14,016 nucleotides of DNA from GCA-2731375 sp964462145 (GTDB taxonomy: Bacteria > Pseudomonadota > Alphaproteobacteria > GCA-2731375): positions 1-14,016 of the forward strand of contig CAYWYB010000120.1 in assembly GCA_964462145.1 (NCBI GenBank), written 5' to 3'. Shown one piece after another: positions 6,972 through 13,914 of this stretch (positions are counted from its first letter, which is position 1; each line of letters opens with the position of its first letter). Made by a program: the position numbers and the translations under genes. Below the pieces are notes generated by a model, which did no database searches, was not told the DNA's origin, and saw nothing but the letters and a program-made list of their open reading frames with translations.

Positions 6972-8312
6972 ATGCGACGCGGCCTGTGCGGCCCCTTAAC
7001 CGCGATTTTGCTGATGGCGGCAAGCCTGCTGCTATCGGCTTGCGAATTGCCTGATTGGTTCGGCGGCACCGAGAAACCGCCGCTGCCGGGAGAACGTATT
7101 TCCATCCTGCAATTGGACAAGGCGTTGGAGCCCGATGCCGCCATCGCCGATTTAGATGTGCGTCTGCCCCGCCCTTTCCGCAATCCGGACTGGCCCCAGG
7201 CCGCCGGGTTCGCGAACCACGCCATGCATCATTTGGAAATCGGTGAAAATCTGGCGCGGGCCTGGAAAATAAGCATCGGCGAAGGTTCGGGCAGCGAAAG
7301 CAAACTGCTGAGCCGGCCCGTGGTGGCCGGCGACCGCCTAGTCGCCATGGATGCCGAGGCCGGTGTATCCGCCATCAGAGTGGCGGATGGCAAACGCTTC
7401 TGGCGCCGAGAATTGACCCCGGAAGACGAGGACGAAGGCGTGATCGGCGGGGGTGTCAGCATCGATAACGGCACGGTCTATGTCAGCACCGGCTATGGCT
7501 TCGTGCATGCCCTGTCCCTGGAAAATGGCAAGGAGATCTGGCAACGCCGCATCGGCACGCCGATCCGCGGCGCCCCGACGGCCTTCGGCGGCCGGGTCTT
7601 TGTCATTACCTATGACAATCAGCTGCACGCGCTGTCCAGCTCCGACGGCCATACCCTGTGGAGCCATGGCGGCATTCCCGAGGATGCCGGCCTGATCGGC
7701 GCTCCCAGCGCGGCGGTGGGCGGCGGCCTGGTCGTGGTGCCTTATTCCTCCGGAGAGCTGTTCGCCCTGCGTCTTGAGAACGGCCGCATGGTCTGGGGCG
7801 ATCAACTGATCCGGACCCGGCGTCTGGCGCCCCTGTCGAGCATGAGCGAGATCAGGGGCAGTCCGGTGATTGACCGCGATCTGGTCCTCGCCGTCGGCTT
7901 CTCGGGCCGTGTCGCGGCCATTGATCTGCGCAGCGGGCGGCGGCTTTGGGATCGGGATATCGCCGGCATGGAAACCCCCTGGGTGGCGGGCGACTTTATC
8001 TTTCTGGTCACGACCCAGGCCGAGGTGGTCTGTCTGGCCCGGAAAAGCGGCCGCATCCGCTGGGTGGCCCAATTGCCCCGCTACGAGGATGAAGAAGACA
8101 AAGAGGACCCGATCCATTGGAGCGGCCCGGTGCTGGCCTCTGACCGTCTGGTTCTGGTCTCCTCCGAAGGCTATGCGGTTGCCGTCTCGCCCTATTCCGG
8201 CAAATTGCTGGGCCGCCTGGAGTTGCCCAAGGGCGCCCTGATCCCGCCCGTGGTGGCGGATGGTTCGATTTACGTCCTGTCTGACAATGGCGACCTGATT
8301 GCCCTAAGGTAA
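6972..8312 (+). CDS. bamB: BamB-like outer-membrane assembly lipoprotein (PQQ-type beta-propeller)
   Basis: 446 residues. The signal sequence ends in the lipobox LSAC with the lipidated cysteine at residue 24. The remainder consists of repeated beta-propeller blades of the form GxVxALxxxxGxxxW (FVHALSLENGKEIWQ, QLHALSSSDGHTLWS, ELFALRLENGRMVWG, RVAAIDLRSGRRLWD, EVVCLARKSGRIRWV), typical of BamB, the BAM-complex scaffold that helps insert outer-membrane beta-barrels. The propeller in this family does not need PQQ. Start: ATG with AGGG 5 bp upstream; a GTG three bases earlier has GAGGA at better distance and cannot be excluded. It sits between the YfgM-like gene and der with 7- and 5-bp gaps, the order known from E. 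coli. Confidence 0.9.
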   Translation: MRRGLCGPLTAILLMAASLLLSACELPDWFGGTEKPPLPGERISILQLDKALEPDAAIADLDVRLPRPFRNPDWPQAAGFANHAMHHLEIGENLARAWKISIGEGSGSESKLLSRPVVAGDRLVAMDAEAGVSAIRVADGKRFWRRELTPEDEDEGVIGGGVSIDNGTVYVSTGYGFVHALSLENGKEIWQRRIGTPIRGAPTAFGGRVFVITYDNQLHALSSSDGHTLWSHGGIPEDAGLIGAPSAAVGGGLVVVPYSSGELFALRLENGRMVWGDQLIRTRRLAPLSSMSEIRGSPVIDRDLVLAVGFSGRVAAIDLRSGRRLWDRDIAGMETPWVAGDFIFLVTTQAEVVCLARKSGRIRWVAQLPRYEDEEDKEDPIHWSGPVLASDRLVLVSSEGYAVAVSPYSGKLLGRLELPKGALIPPVVADGSIYVLSDNGDLIALR

Positions 8313-8317
8313 TATCG

Positions 8318-9763
8318 ATGACGTTCACAATCGCGATTGTCGGCCGCCCCAACGTGGGCAAGTCGACGCTGTTCAACCGCCTGGTCGGCAAACGCCTGGC
8401 TCTGGTCGATGACCAGCCCGGTGTGACCCGTGACCGGCGCGAGGGTGAGGGCCGCATCGCCGGCCTGGATTTTCGTCTGTTTGACACAGCGGGGCTGGAG
8501 GACGCGGACGCGGCCAGCATGGAAGGGCGGATGCAGCGGCAAACTGAAACCGCCCTGGACGATGCCGATCTGGCCTTGATGCTGATCGATGGCCGGGCTG
8601 GCGTCACGCCTCTGGACAGCCATTTCGCCGGCTGGCTGCGCCGGCGCAATGGCCCGGTGCTGCTGTTGGCCAACAAGTGCGAAGGATCGGCCGGCGATTC
8701 CGGTCTGGCCGAGGCCTGGTCCCTTGGCCTGGGTGAACCGCTGGCCATCTCGGCGGCCCATGGCGAGGGCCTGGTCGCCCTGCATGACGGCATTCTGGCG
8801 GCAATGGAGGAGCATGCGGCCAAGAACTATGTGCCTCCGGCGGCCGTTGAAGAGCCTGTTGCCGAAGCTGATACGGATGTCGATGCCCGTGATGTCGAAA
8901 CGGGTGATACCGATGCTGAATTCGAAGACGATGACGACGAGCATGACGGCATTTTGCAGCTTGCCATCCTGGGCCGGCCCAACGCAGGTAAGTCTACTCT
9001 GGTCAACCGCCTGCTGGGCGAAGAGCGGCAGATCACCGGGCCGGAGCCGGGCCTGACCCGCGATGCCATCGGCATTGCCTGGCAGTGGGGCGAGCAGGCC
9101 ATTCGCCTGATCGACACCGCCGGTTTGCGCCGGCAAGCCAGGGTCACCGAAAAGCTGGAAAAACTGGCCGCCGATGATGCCGTGCGCGCCATGGAATATG
9201 CCCAGGTCGTGGTCCTGTTATTGGATGCCCGGGCGCCGTTGGAACGCCAGGATTTGAATATCGCCCGCCGTACCCTGGACGAAGGCCGGGCCCTGGTGGT
9301 GGCGGCCAACAAGTGGGACCTGATAGAGGACCGCAACGCCGGCATGGGGCAGCTGCGCGACCGTCTGGAAACCTCGTTGACCCAGGCCCGCGGCGTTCCC
9401 GTGGTCACTCTTTCGGCCCTGACCGGCCGAGGGGTGGAAAAATTGATGCCAAAGGTGACCGAGGTTTATCAGCACTGGCAACAGCGTATCTCCACCGCCG
9501 CGCTCAATCGTTGGCTAAAGGACATGACCGAGAGCCATCCGCCGCCCCTGGGCCAGCATGGCCGGCGTATCCGTCTGCGCTATATGACCCAGGCCAAGAC
9601 GCGGCCGCCGACCTTCGTGATCTTTTCCAATCTGCCCGACGATCTGCCTGACGCCTATGCCCGCTATTTGCAGAACGGTCTGCGCGAGCATTTCAATCTG
9701 CCAGGCGTCCCCCTGCGCATCCTGCTGCGCAAGCAGGACAATCCATATGTGAAGGGCGGCTAG
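8318..9763 (+). CDS. der: Ribosome-assembly GTPase Der (EngA)
   Basis: 481 residues with the Der-specific tandem of two GTPase domains and a C-terminal KH-like domain. Domain 1: G1 GRPNVGKST (9-17), DTAG (56-59), NKCE (119-122). Domain 2: G1 GRPNAGKST (219-227), DTAGLRR (266-272), NKWD (331-334). The KH-like domain contains HPPPLGQHGRRIRLRYMTQA and FSNLPDDLPDAYARYL. Der acts in 50S subunit maturation. The linker between the G domains (about 177-210) is long and very acidic (EFEDDDDEHD). AAGG lies 8 bp before the ATG, inside the end of the BamB-like gene, so expression is coupled. It is convergent with the ThDP enzyme, with only 5 bp between the stops and no terminator hairpin between them. 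Confidence 0.97.
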   Translation: MTFTIAIVGRPNVGKSTLFNRLVGKRLALVDDQPGVTRDRREGEGRIAGLDFRLFDTAGLEDADAASMEGRMQRQTETALDDADLALMLIDGRAGVTPLDSHFAGWLRRRNGPVLLLANKCEGSAGDSGLAEAWSLGLGEPLAISAAHGEGLVALHDGILAAMEEHAAKNYVPPAAVEEPVAEADTDVDARDVETGDTDAEFEDDDDEHDGILQLAILGRPNAGKSTLVNRLLGEERQITGPEPGLTRDAIGIAWQWGEQAIRLIDTAGLRRQARVTEKLEKLAADDAVRAMEYAQVVVLLLDARAPLERQDLNIARRTLDEGRALVVAANKWDLIEDRNAGMGQLRDRLETSLTQARGVPVVTLSALTGRGVEKLMPKVTEVYQHWQQRISTAALNRWLKDMTESHPPPLGQHGRRIRLRYMTQAKTRPPTFVIFSNLPDDLPDAYARYLQNGLREHFNLPGVPLRILLRKQDNPYVKGG

Positions 9764-9768
9764 TTCGC

Positions 9769-11394
9769 TTATCTGTTCCTGCTGGGAATGATGATCGGCC
9801 ACGGGTCGGGGGTTTTGGGGAACGGTACTTCGATCACCGCCGGCCCGGATTGCTTGAAGGCATTGGGCAGAACCTTGGCCAGTTCATCGGGGCTTTCCGC
9901 GCGATAGGCGGCGCAGCCGAAGCTTTCCGCCATTTTCACAAAATCCGGATTTTGCAGATCAGAGGCAATGGTGCGTCCATCGTAAAGTTCCTCCTGCATG
10001 CGGCGCACGTTGCCGAAGGCGCCGTCGGCGAAGACGATGGCCACCACATTGACGTTATATTTCGCCGCCGTGGCCAGTTCCTGCACGTTGTACATGAAGC
10101 CGCCATCGCCGTTGATGGACAGCACCTGGCGGTCCGGATTGGCGATCTTGGCGCCAATGGCCACGCCCAGGCCGCAGCCCAGCGTGCCCTGATAGGCCGA
10201 GCTTAAATATTTGCGCGGCTGATAAACCGGCATGGCGACGCGGGAGACATAGCCGACCTGGGTCAGCTCATCGACAAAAATGCCGTCGTCATCCAGAGCC
10301 TCGCGGATCACCTTGATCCAGGACATTTGCGGGCCCAGACGGTCCCGCAGCATCGCCTGGACCTCGCCCGTCAAAGCCAGCATTTCGTCTTCGCGGGAGG
10401 CCCGGCTGGGCGCCTGCTTCGCCACCGCATCCACCAGAGCCGGCACGATGTCCTGGGCATCACCAACGATGGCGACGTCCGGCGTGGCGATACGCTTTAT
10501 CTCCACAGGATCGATATCCACGTGGATAATTTTCAAGTCTTTATCCATGCCCCAGTTCATTCGCGGCTGCTGCATCCGGCTGCCGATGGCAAGCACAACA
10601 TCCGCGTTGGCCCACAGGCGATGACCCTCCAGGCTCATCATGGACAGATAGTGCCGGTTCGAGACAATGCCGCGGCCAGTGCGGTTGGCGATCACCGGCG
10701 CCTGCACGATCTCGGCCAGGGCCTGTATGGCCTCGCCACTGTCAACGGCGCCGCTGCCGACAAAGATCATCGGCGCCTTGGCGCCCGCCAGCAACTTGGC
10801 GGCCTTGGCCACGGCGTCTTCGTCCACCGGCGGGCGGGCATACTCCGTGGCAGCGTCCAACATATCCACATTGCAAGTGTCGGCCAATTGATCCAGGGGC
10901 ATTTCCAACGCCACCGGTAGCGGCCGGCCCGTGCGCAACTGCCGGAAGGCTTCCGCCACCTTGGCCGGTGCATCGGTGGGATGATTGATGCGGGCGGCGG
11001 ATTTCGTCAGTCCCTGAAGGATCGACAACTGATCGGGGATTTCGTGCAATTGGCCATAGCCGCGCCCGATGGTGGCGGATGGGATCTGCCCCGTGACGCA
11101 CAGCACCGGCACATTGGCGGCCCAGGACGTGCTCAGTGCGGCTGTCGTGTTCAGAACGCCAGGGCCCGGCACCACGGCAAAGGCGCCGACCTTGCCCGTG
11201 GACTGGGCATAGCCATGCGCCATATAGGCGACGCCCTGTTCATGGCGGCTGTTGATCACCCGGATATTGTTGCCTTCGTCGTGCAGGGCGTTGAAAAACC
11301 AATCCAGCTGCACGCCGGGCAGGCCGAAAATGGTGTCGACGCCATGGGCGATAATGGATTTTACGAGGGCCTGGCCACCGGTCATGCGGGTCAT
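9769..11394 (-). CDS. Thiamine-diphosphate-dependent enzyme, acetolactate synthase/decarboxylase superfamily
   Basis: 541 residues from the chosen ATG. An upstream GTG at 11403 overlaps the ribosome site GGAG, which lies 8 bp before the ATG, so it is rejected. Numbering here is from that GTG. The three domains of the POX/ALS group are present. The N-terminal Pyr domain has the cofactor-activating Glu in SRHEQGVAYMAHGYA (E55). The central domain contains PMIFVGSGAVDSG and VVLAIGSRMQQPRMNWGMDKDLKIIHVDID. The C-terminal PP domain has the ThDP/Mg motif GDGGFMYN (432-439), continuing to FADGAFGN (N465). A GQLHEIPDQ segment (117-125) lies where ALS-like proteins bind substrate. No small regulatory subunit gene adjoins it, so biosynthetic acetolactate synthase is not favoured. 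A 2-oxoacid decarboxylase or sulfo/glyoxylate-type enzyme is equally possible. Confidence 0.88.
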   Translation of the reverse strand: MTRMTGGQALVKSIIAHGVDTIFGLPGVQLDWFFNALHDEGNNIRVINSRHEQGVAYMAHGYAQSTGKVGAFAVVPGPGVLNTTAALSTSWAANVPVLCVTGQIPSATIGRGYGQLHEIPDQLSILQGLTKSAARINHPTDAPAKVAEAFRQLRTGRPLPVALEMPLDQLADTCNVDMLDAATEYARPPVDEDAVAKAAKLLAGAKAPMIFVGSGAVDSGEAIQALAEIVQAPVIANRTGRGIVSNRHYLSMMSLEGHRLWANADVVLAIGSRMQQPRMNWGMDKDLKIIHVDIDPVEIKRIATPDVAIVGDAQDIVPALVDAVAKQAPSRASREDEMLALTGEVQAMLRDRLGPQMSWIKVIREALDDDGIFVDELTQVGYVSRVAMPVYQPRKYLSSAYQGTLGCGLGVAIGAKIANPDRQVLSINGDGGFMYNVQELATAAKYNVNVVAIVFADGAFGNVRRMQEELYDGRTIASDLQNPDFVKMAESFGCAAYRAESPDELAKVLPNAFKQSGPAVIEVPFPKTPDPWPIIIPSRNR

Positions 11395-11432
11395 GGATAA
11401 CACTCCAAAGCTACGCTAAAAGATTGCAAGCC

Positions 11433-11505
11433 TAGAGCAATTCCGGTCCGATGTGTATCGCCCAAAAGCCCTGGGCGATTCTAAGTGATTGGAGGAATTG
11501 CTCTA
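11433..11505. repeat. 73-bp palindromic repeat with TA ends (MITE-like)
   Basis: Perfect 12-bp terminal inverted repeats TAGAGCAATTCC (11433-11444) and GGAATTGCTCTA (11494-11505) enclose a second perfect stem ATCGCCCA (11457-11464)/TGGGCGAT (11472-11479) with a 7-base loop. The ends are TA. The terminal sequence closely resembles that of the element at 3097-3359 (TAGCGCATTTCC). It lies 38 bp upstream of the ThDP enzyme start, so it may sit in the promoter or leader of that gene. Confidence 0.75.
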
Positions 11506-11520
11506 TATCTTAAGAGTCGG

Positions 11521-11543
11521 AGCATTTCCTATTCGGAAATGCT
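11521..11543. repeat. Short palindrome AGCATTTCC/GGAAATGCT
   Basis: A perfect 9-bp stem with a 5-base loop (TATTC), 21 bp past the stop of the PqqD-like gene. The arm GAGCATTTCC resembles the terminal repeat of the neighbouring 73-bp element. It could be half of a related element, or a 3' stem-loop stabilising or ending the minus-strand transcript. No T-tract follows. Confidence 0.55.
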
Positions 11544-11564
11544 GTGGCACGGCCCGCACGAAGC

Positions 11565-11837
11565 TCAATCGTCGAGTTCGATCAATTCGCCATCGCGCAA
11601 TGTGGACAGGGCGACTTTCAGGTCCTGCTCGATGGCGGCGGCGGGGGTGTCGGGAAAGGCCTCCTGGAACAGGAGCAGCAATTCCGCTTCGCTGGCCGGC
11701 TCCGCCAGGGCGCGCCAGATCGCCATGGCGAGTTGGTCCAGATGAAAAATATCGCCGCTATCGCCTGCGATCAGGAACAGTTCGTTCTCGACCGGGGTTT
11801 CGTTGATGCCTGGGCGGCGGTGATAGCGGCGCATCAC
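11565..11837 (-). CDS. PqqD-like (RRE-fold) peptide-binding protein
   Basis: 90 residues. The core ELFLIAGDSGDIFHLDQLAMAIWRALAEPASEAELLLLFQEAFPDTPAAAIEQDLKVALSTLRDGELIEL fits PqqD: a short beta sheet, the conserved hydrophobic block with AIW in the middle, then helices with the acidic QDL...L...G-L ending. PqqD-like domains (RiPP recognition elements) bind leader peptides and hand them to modifying enzymes. The kinase stop and this start overlap. GTG at 11837 overlaps the stop by 4 bp and has AAGG 7 bp upstream; ATG at 11834 overlaps by 1 bp. Tight coupling says the protein works with the kinase, and its likely client is the SR-repeat protein upstream. Last gene of the cassette. Confidence 0.85.
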   Translation of the reverse strand: MMRRYHRRPGINETPVENELFLIAGDSGDIFHLDQLAMAIWRALAEPASEAELLLLFQEAFPDTPAAAIEQDLKVALSTLRDGELIELDD

Positions 11838-12754
11838 GGAGCAGCCTTGCTGAAGTGTTCGATGATCGTATCGGCGGCGGTAAAAGCCGAGGCATAGTGC
11901 ATTTGCCAGATTTCGGCGCCCTGGGCCAAACGCACACAGGCGGATAGTTCACCCTGCTGGCTTAAATGCGGGGCAAAAAGCTGCTCCAACAGGACGCGGA
12001 CCATGTCCGGTTGCCGCATGGCAGACATGCTGGGCTGGTCGGGCCGGGCCGTATCCGTATCGCGGCGAAGCACGACCAGGGCCCGCACCGGCAGACTTTC
12101 GCCAAATGCCGCCGCCTGCTCATCGCCGGGACGCAGCACCGCCATCTCGGGCCAGTTCAGGACGCTGTTTCGGGCAACAAAATTGCGATAGGCCGCGTCG
12201 GCTTCCCGGGGGAGGGGCAGGCGTAGCTTCGGCGCGATGGCCAATGAAGAACCCTTGGGCGTAGTATCGGCCAAATTCAGGATCAGCCTGTCGTCGGCGA
12301 AAAAGCGCTGCCCCCTGGATGCCAGTACGGTCGCGAAGGTGCTTTTTCCGCCTTCATTGTCGCCCAGCAACAGAACCAGGCCATCGCCAATCCGCACCGC
12401 GCCCGCGTGGATCGAGACCAAGGCATCGTCCTGAGCCACATAGGCGGCGATCAAGGCGCCGATCAGGGCATTGGCGGCCATGTAGCCGTCTTCGAGATCA
12501 TAGTCATCAATCACCATATGCGGCGAGGCAATGCGCCAATGGTCGCCATTACGCTGGATGGTGATGTCGTTTACGGGCGCATCATCCGCCATGCCCAGGG
12601 ATGCCGATGCTGACCCCAGTACCGGCCACTGTGGGATCAATTGAAAAAGCAATGGCGCCAAATCCCCGCCGTCCTCATTGTCCAGTCCCGTGACCGCAAT
12701 GCCGTGACGCGGACCGGCCAGAATCAGCCTATCGGCACCAGGGTGCGTTATCAT
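11834..12754 (-). CDS. HPr-kinase-related P-loop protein kinase
   Basis: 306 residues. An N-terminal domain of about 105 residues is followed by an HprK-like catalytic domain: SIHAGAV (114-120, His116 conserved in such kinases), Walker A GDNEGGKST (131-139) and FFADDRLIL (151-159, paired Asp154-Asp155). HprK phosphorylates a serine in HPr. Shorter relatives without the HPr context occur next to PqqD-like genes, and HprK homologues in some lasso-peptide clusters phosphorylate a serine of the peptide. No PTS gene is present here, so HPr is an unlikely substrate. The ATG has no good ribosome site and lies 36 bp after the stop of the SR-repeat gene, with a GC palindrome between. Substrate inferred, not shown. 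Confidence 0.85.
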   Translation of the reverse strand: MITHPGADRLILAGPRHGIAVTGLDNEDGGDLAPLLFQLIPQWPVLGSASASLGMADDAPVNDITIQRNGDHWRIASPHMVIDDYDLEDGYMAANALIGALIAAYVAQDDALVSIHAGAVRIGDGLVLLLGDNEGGKSTFATVLASRGQRFFADDRLILNLADTTPKGSSLAIAPKLRLPLPREADAAYRNFVARNSVLNWPEMAVLRPGDEQAAAFGESLPVRALVVLRRDTDTARPDQPSMSAMRQPDMVRVLLEQLFAPHLSQQGELSACVRLAQGAEIWQMHYASAFTAADTIIEHFSKAAP

Positions 12755-12764
12755 GCTCGGTAAT

Positions 12765-12776
12765 CGCCGCGCGGCG
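12765..12776. other. GC palindrome between SR-repeat gene and kinase gene
   Basis: CGCCGCGCGGCG is a perfect 12-bp palindrome 10 bp upstream of the kinase ATG, in the only non-coding gap inside the cassette. It could form a short hairpin at the junction and lower kinase translation relative to the abundant small protein upstream. Confidence 0.4.
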
Positions 12777-12790
12777 CTGTCTAGAGTCTA

Positions 12791-13063
12791 TCAGCTTTTG
12801 CTACCTCTGCCGCGGCTGCTACTGCGCCGACGACTGCGACTGCGACTGCGACTGCGGCTGCGACTACGGCTGCCTCTGCTCTTGCTCTTACTGCCGCAAC
12901 TGCCGCCTGGGCAAATCACCGAAGGACGCGCCTTTCTTGAAGCCAAGGCCTCGCCGTCGATGTGCGTAATCGTTGGTGTGGCGTAGACAACGACCGCGGC
13001 CAGCCCAAGTCTGGCCAGCGCCTTGCGCCGGCTTAATACAGTTTTGTCCTTGTTTTCTGTCAT
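12791..13063 (-). CDS. Small protein with Tat-like leader and Ser-Arg repeat tail (putative modified peptide)
   Basis: 90 residues from the ATG that has AAGG 9 bp upstream. An ATG six bases earlier is too close to that site. N-terminus: a twin-arginine-like motif SRRKALARLG (R12-R13), a hydrophobic stretch (about 19-28), and DGEALA|S near residues 37-42 as a possible signal-peptidase site. Next comes a CPGGSC segment (C51, C56), then a tail with seven uninterrupted Ser-Arg dipeptides (65-78) followed by RRSSSRGRGSKS. The last 36 residues hold 16 Ser, 12 Arg and 3 Lys. No known domain is recognisable. It is first in the cassette, before the HprK-like kinase and PqqD-like protein, so it is the best candidate for their shared client: leader bound by PqqD, serines phosphorylated, export by Tat. 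A basic nucleic-acid-binding or structural protein is an alternative. Confidence 0.75.
   Translation of the reverse strand: MTENKDKTVLSRRKALARLGLAAVVVYATPTITHIDGEALASRKARPSVICPGGSCGSKSKSRGSRSRSRSRSRSRSRRRSSSRGRGSKS
12830..12871 (-). repeat. Hexanucleotide repeat coding Ser-Arg dipeptides
   Basis: Seven tandem units of the type AGTCGC (with AGC/CGT variants) encode seven consecutive Ser-Arg pairs. Four of the seven units are identical. Unit changes are synonymous, which indicates selection for the dipeptide. Such an array can lengthen or shorten in frame by replication slippage. Confidence 0.9.
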
Positions 13064-13082
13064 TTTCATCTACCTTGGCACC

Positions 13083-13149
13083 CTATAAGGGGCCAGCCTG
13101 GGAGACTTACATCCCGCCATCTTTCCGATCGCGGGAGCTACCCTTATAG
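13083..13149 (-). promoter_or_regulatory. Structured leader upstream of the SR-repeat gene
   Basis: On the minus strand, CTATAAGGG (13149-13141) pairs perfectly with CCCTTATAG (13091-13083). The 49-base interior contains a second stem TCCCGC (13136-13131)/GCGGGA (13117-13112) with a 13-base loop carrying GGAAA. The outer stem ends 6 bases before the AAGG ribosome site. This could be a regulatory 5' UTR. I do not recognise a known riboswitch class. A competing reading is that TATAAG within the left arm is the -10 box of a promoter (an AT-rich TTGAAA lies upstream at 13176-13171, but the 22-bp spacing is too long). Confidence 0.45.
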
Positions 13150-13185
13150 AATCGTTCTTATGGACACAAATTTCAAGTAAAATAC

Positions 13186-13914
13186 TTAAGAAATCGGCAA
13201 TTCGGCAAGGCCCGCCGCCAACAGCGCCTGGCCCAGTTTGACATCGTCCGGGGCATCCAGGTCAAAGCCCTGGCAAAAGGGAATTTCGATGGGCACGGAC
13301 GGGTTGGCAAACGGCGTTTGCTGTTCAATCGCCGCTAAACTGCGAAAAACGAGTAAATTGCCAAACAGATAATGGCTTGGCTTCTTTTGTTTGTTGTGGG
13401 CTATGGCGCGCTCTTCGGCAAATCGGAAGCTGACGTGGCCGTCCTCGATCACCCGCTGGTTCAAGGCATGGTGGTTGTGGGGGCAAGGCACCACGGTCTG
13501 GGCCGAGCCGGCCTGGGCATCCGCCAGCAGAGCATTCACGGCCCAGCGGATATGTTCGGCCAGCAGAAAAGGCGATGTGGGCTGCAACAGGGCGATGCAT
13601 TCCGCCACCGCGCCTTCGTTGGCGTAAATATCCTGCAACAGATCCGCGATGACCGCCATCACCGGTGTATCGTCGGCGCCCAGATGAATGGGCCGTTCAT
13701 GCACCTCAACTCGCAGCGTGGCGCAGCGGTCGGCAATGGCTTGGTTGTCCGTGCTGCATAATATGCGGCTAAAACATTGTGAGGCATTGGCGGCCAGAAC
13801 CTGGAAATCCATCAACGGGCGGCCGACAAACGGCGTGAGATTCTTCATCGGGATCGATTTAGAGCCGCCCCGCGCCGGGATCAGGCCCCAGACGGTACCA
13901 GGGATAATCTTCAT
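13186..13914 (-). CDS. Acylneuraminate cytidylyltransferase family protein (CMP-sugar synthetase)
   Basis: 242 residues. The nucleotidyltransferase signature LIPARGGSKSIPMKN (11-25) binds CTP. LQPTSPF (110-116) and FDLDAPDD (217-224) are the other family blocks, the last contributing metal-binding Asp. Such enzymes couple CMP to nonulosonic acids (sialic, legionaminic, pseudaminic) or, in KdsB-like members, Kdo; the exact sugar is not readable. The ATG at 13914 overlaps the stop of the upstream dehydrogenase gene (ATGA), so they are translated together. A TTG at 13923 is less likely. Context suggests activation of a surface sugar. The 122 bp downstream lead into the SR-repeat cassette in the same direction. 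Confidence 0.88.
   Translation of the reverse strand: MKIIPGTVWGLIPARGGSKSIPMKNLTPFVGRPLMDFQVLAANASQCFSRILCSTDNQAIADRCATLRVEVHERPIHLGADDTPVMAVIADLLQDIYANEGAVAECIALLQPTSPFLLAEHIRWAVNALLADAQAGSAQTVVPCPHNHHALNQRVIEDGHVSFRFAEERAIAHNKQKKPSHYLFGNLLVFRSLAAIEQQTPFANPSVPIEIPFCQGFDLDAPDDVKLGQALLAAGLAELPIS

Noticed and set aside
9764..9768. Bidirectional terminator between der and the ThDP enzyme gene
   Set aside because: Only 5 bp separate the stops and no hairpin with T-tract is seen at either end.
12753..12986. A plus-strand frame encoding a Leu/Arg-rich repeat peptide
   Set aside because: It is the antisense of the Ser-Arg hexanucleotide repeat. It has no ribosome site and no partner gene on that strand.
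11565..13063. Lasso-peptide biosynthetic cluster
   Set aside because: Kinase and PqqD-like genes fit, but there is no asparagine-synthase-like cyclase, no transglutaminase-like protease and no ABC exporter. The small protein is a basic repeat protein with a Tat-like leader, not a lasso precursor.
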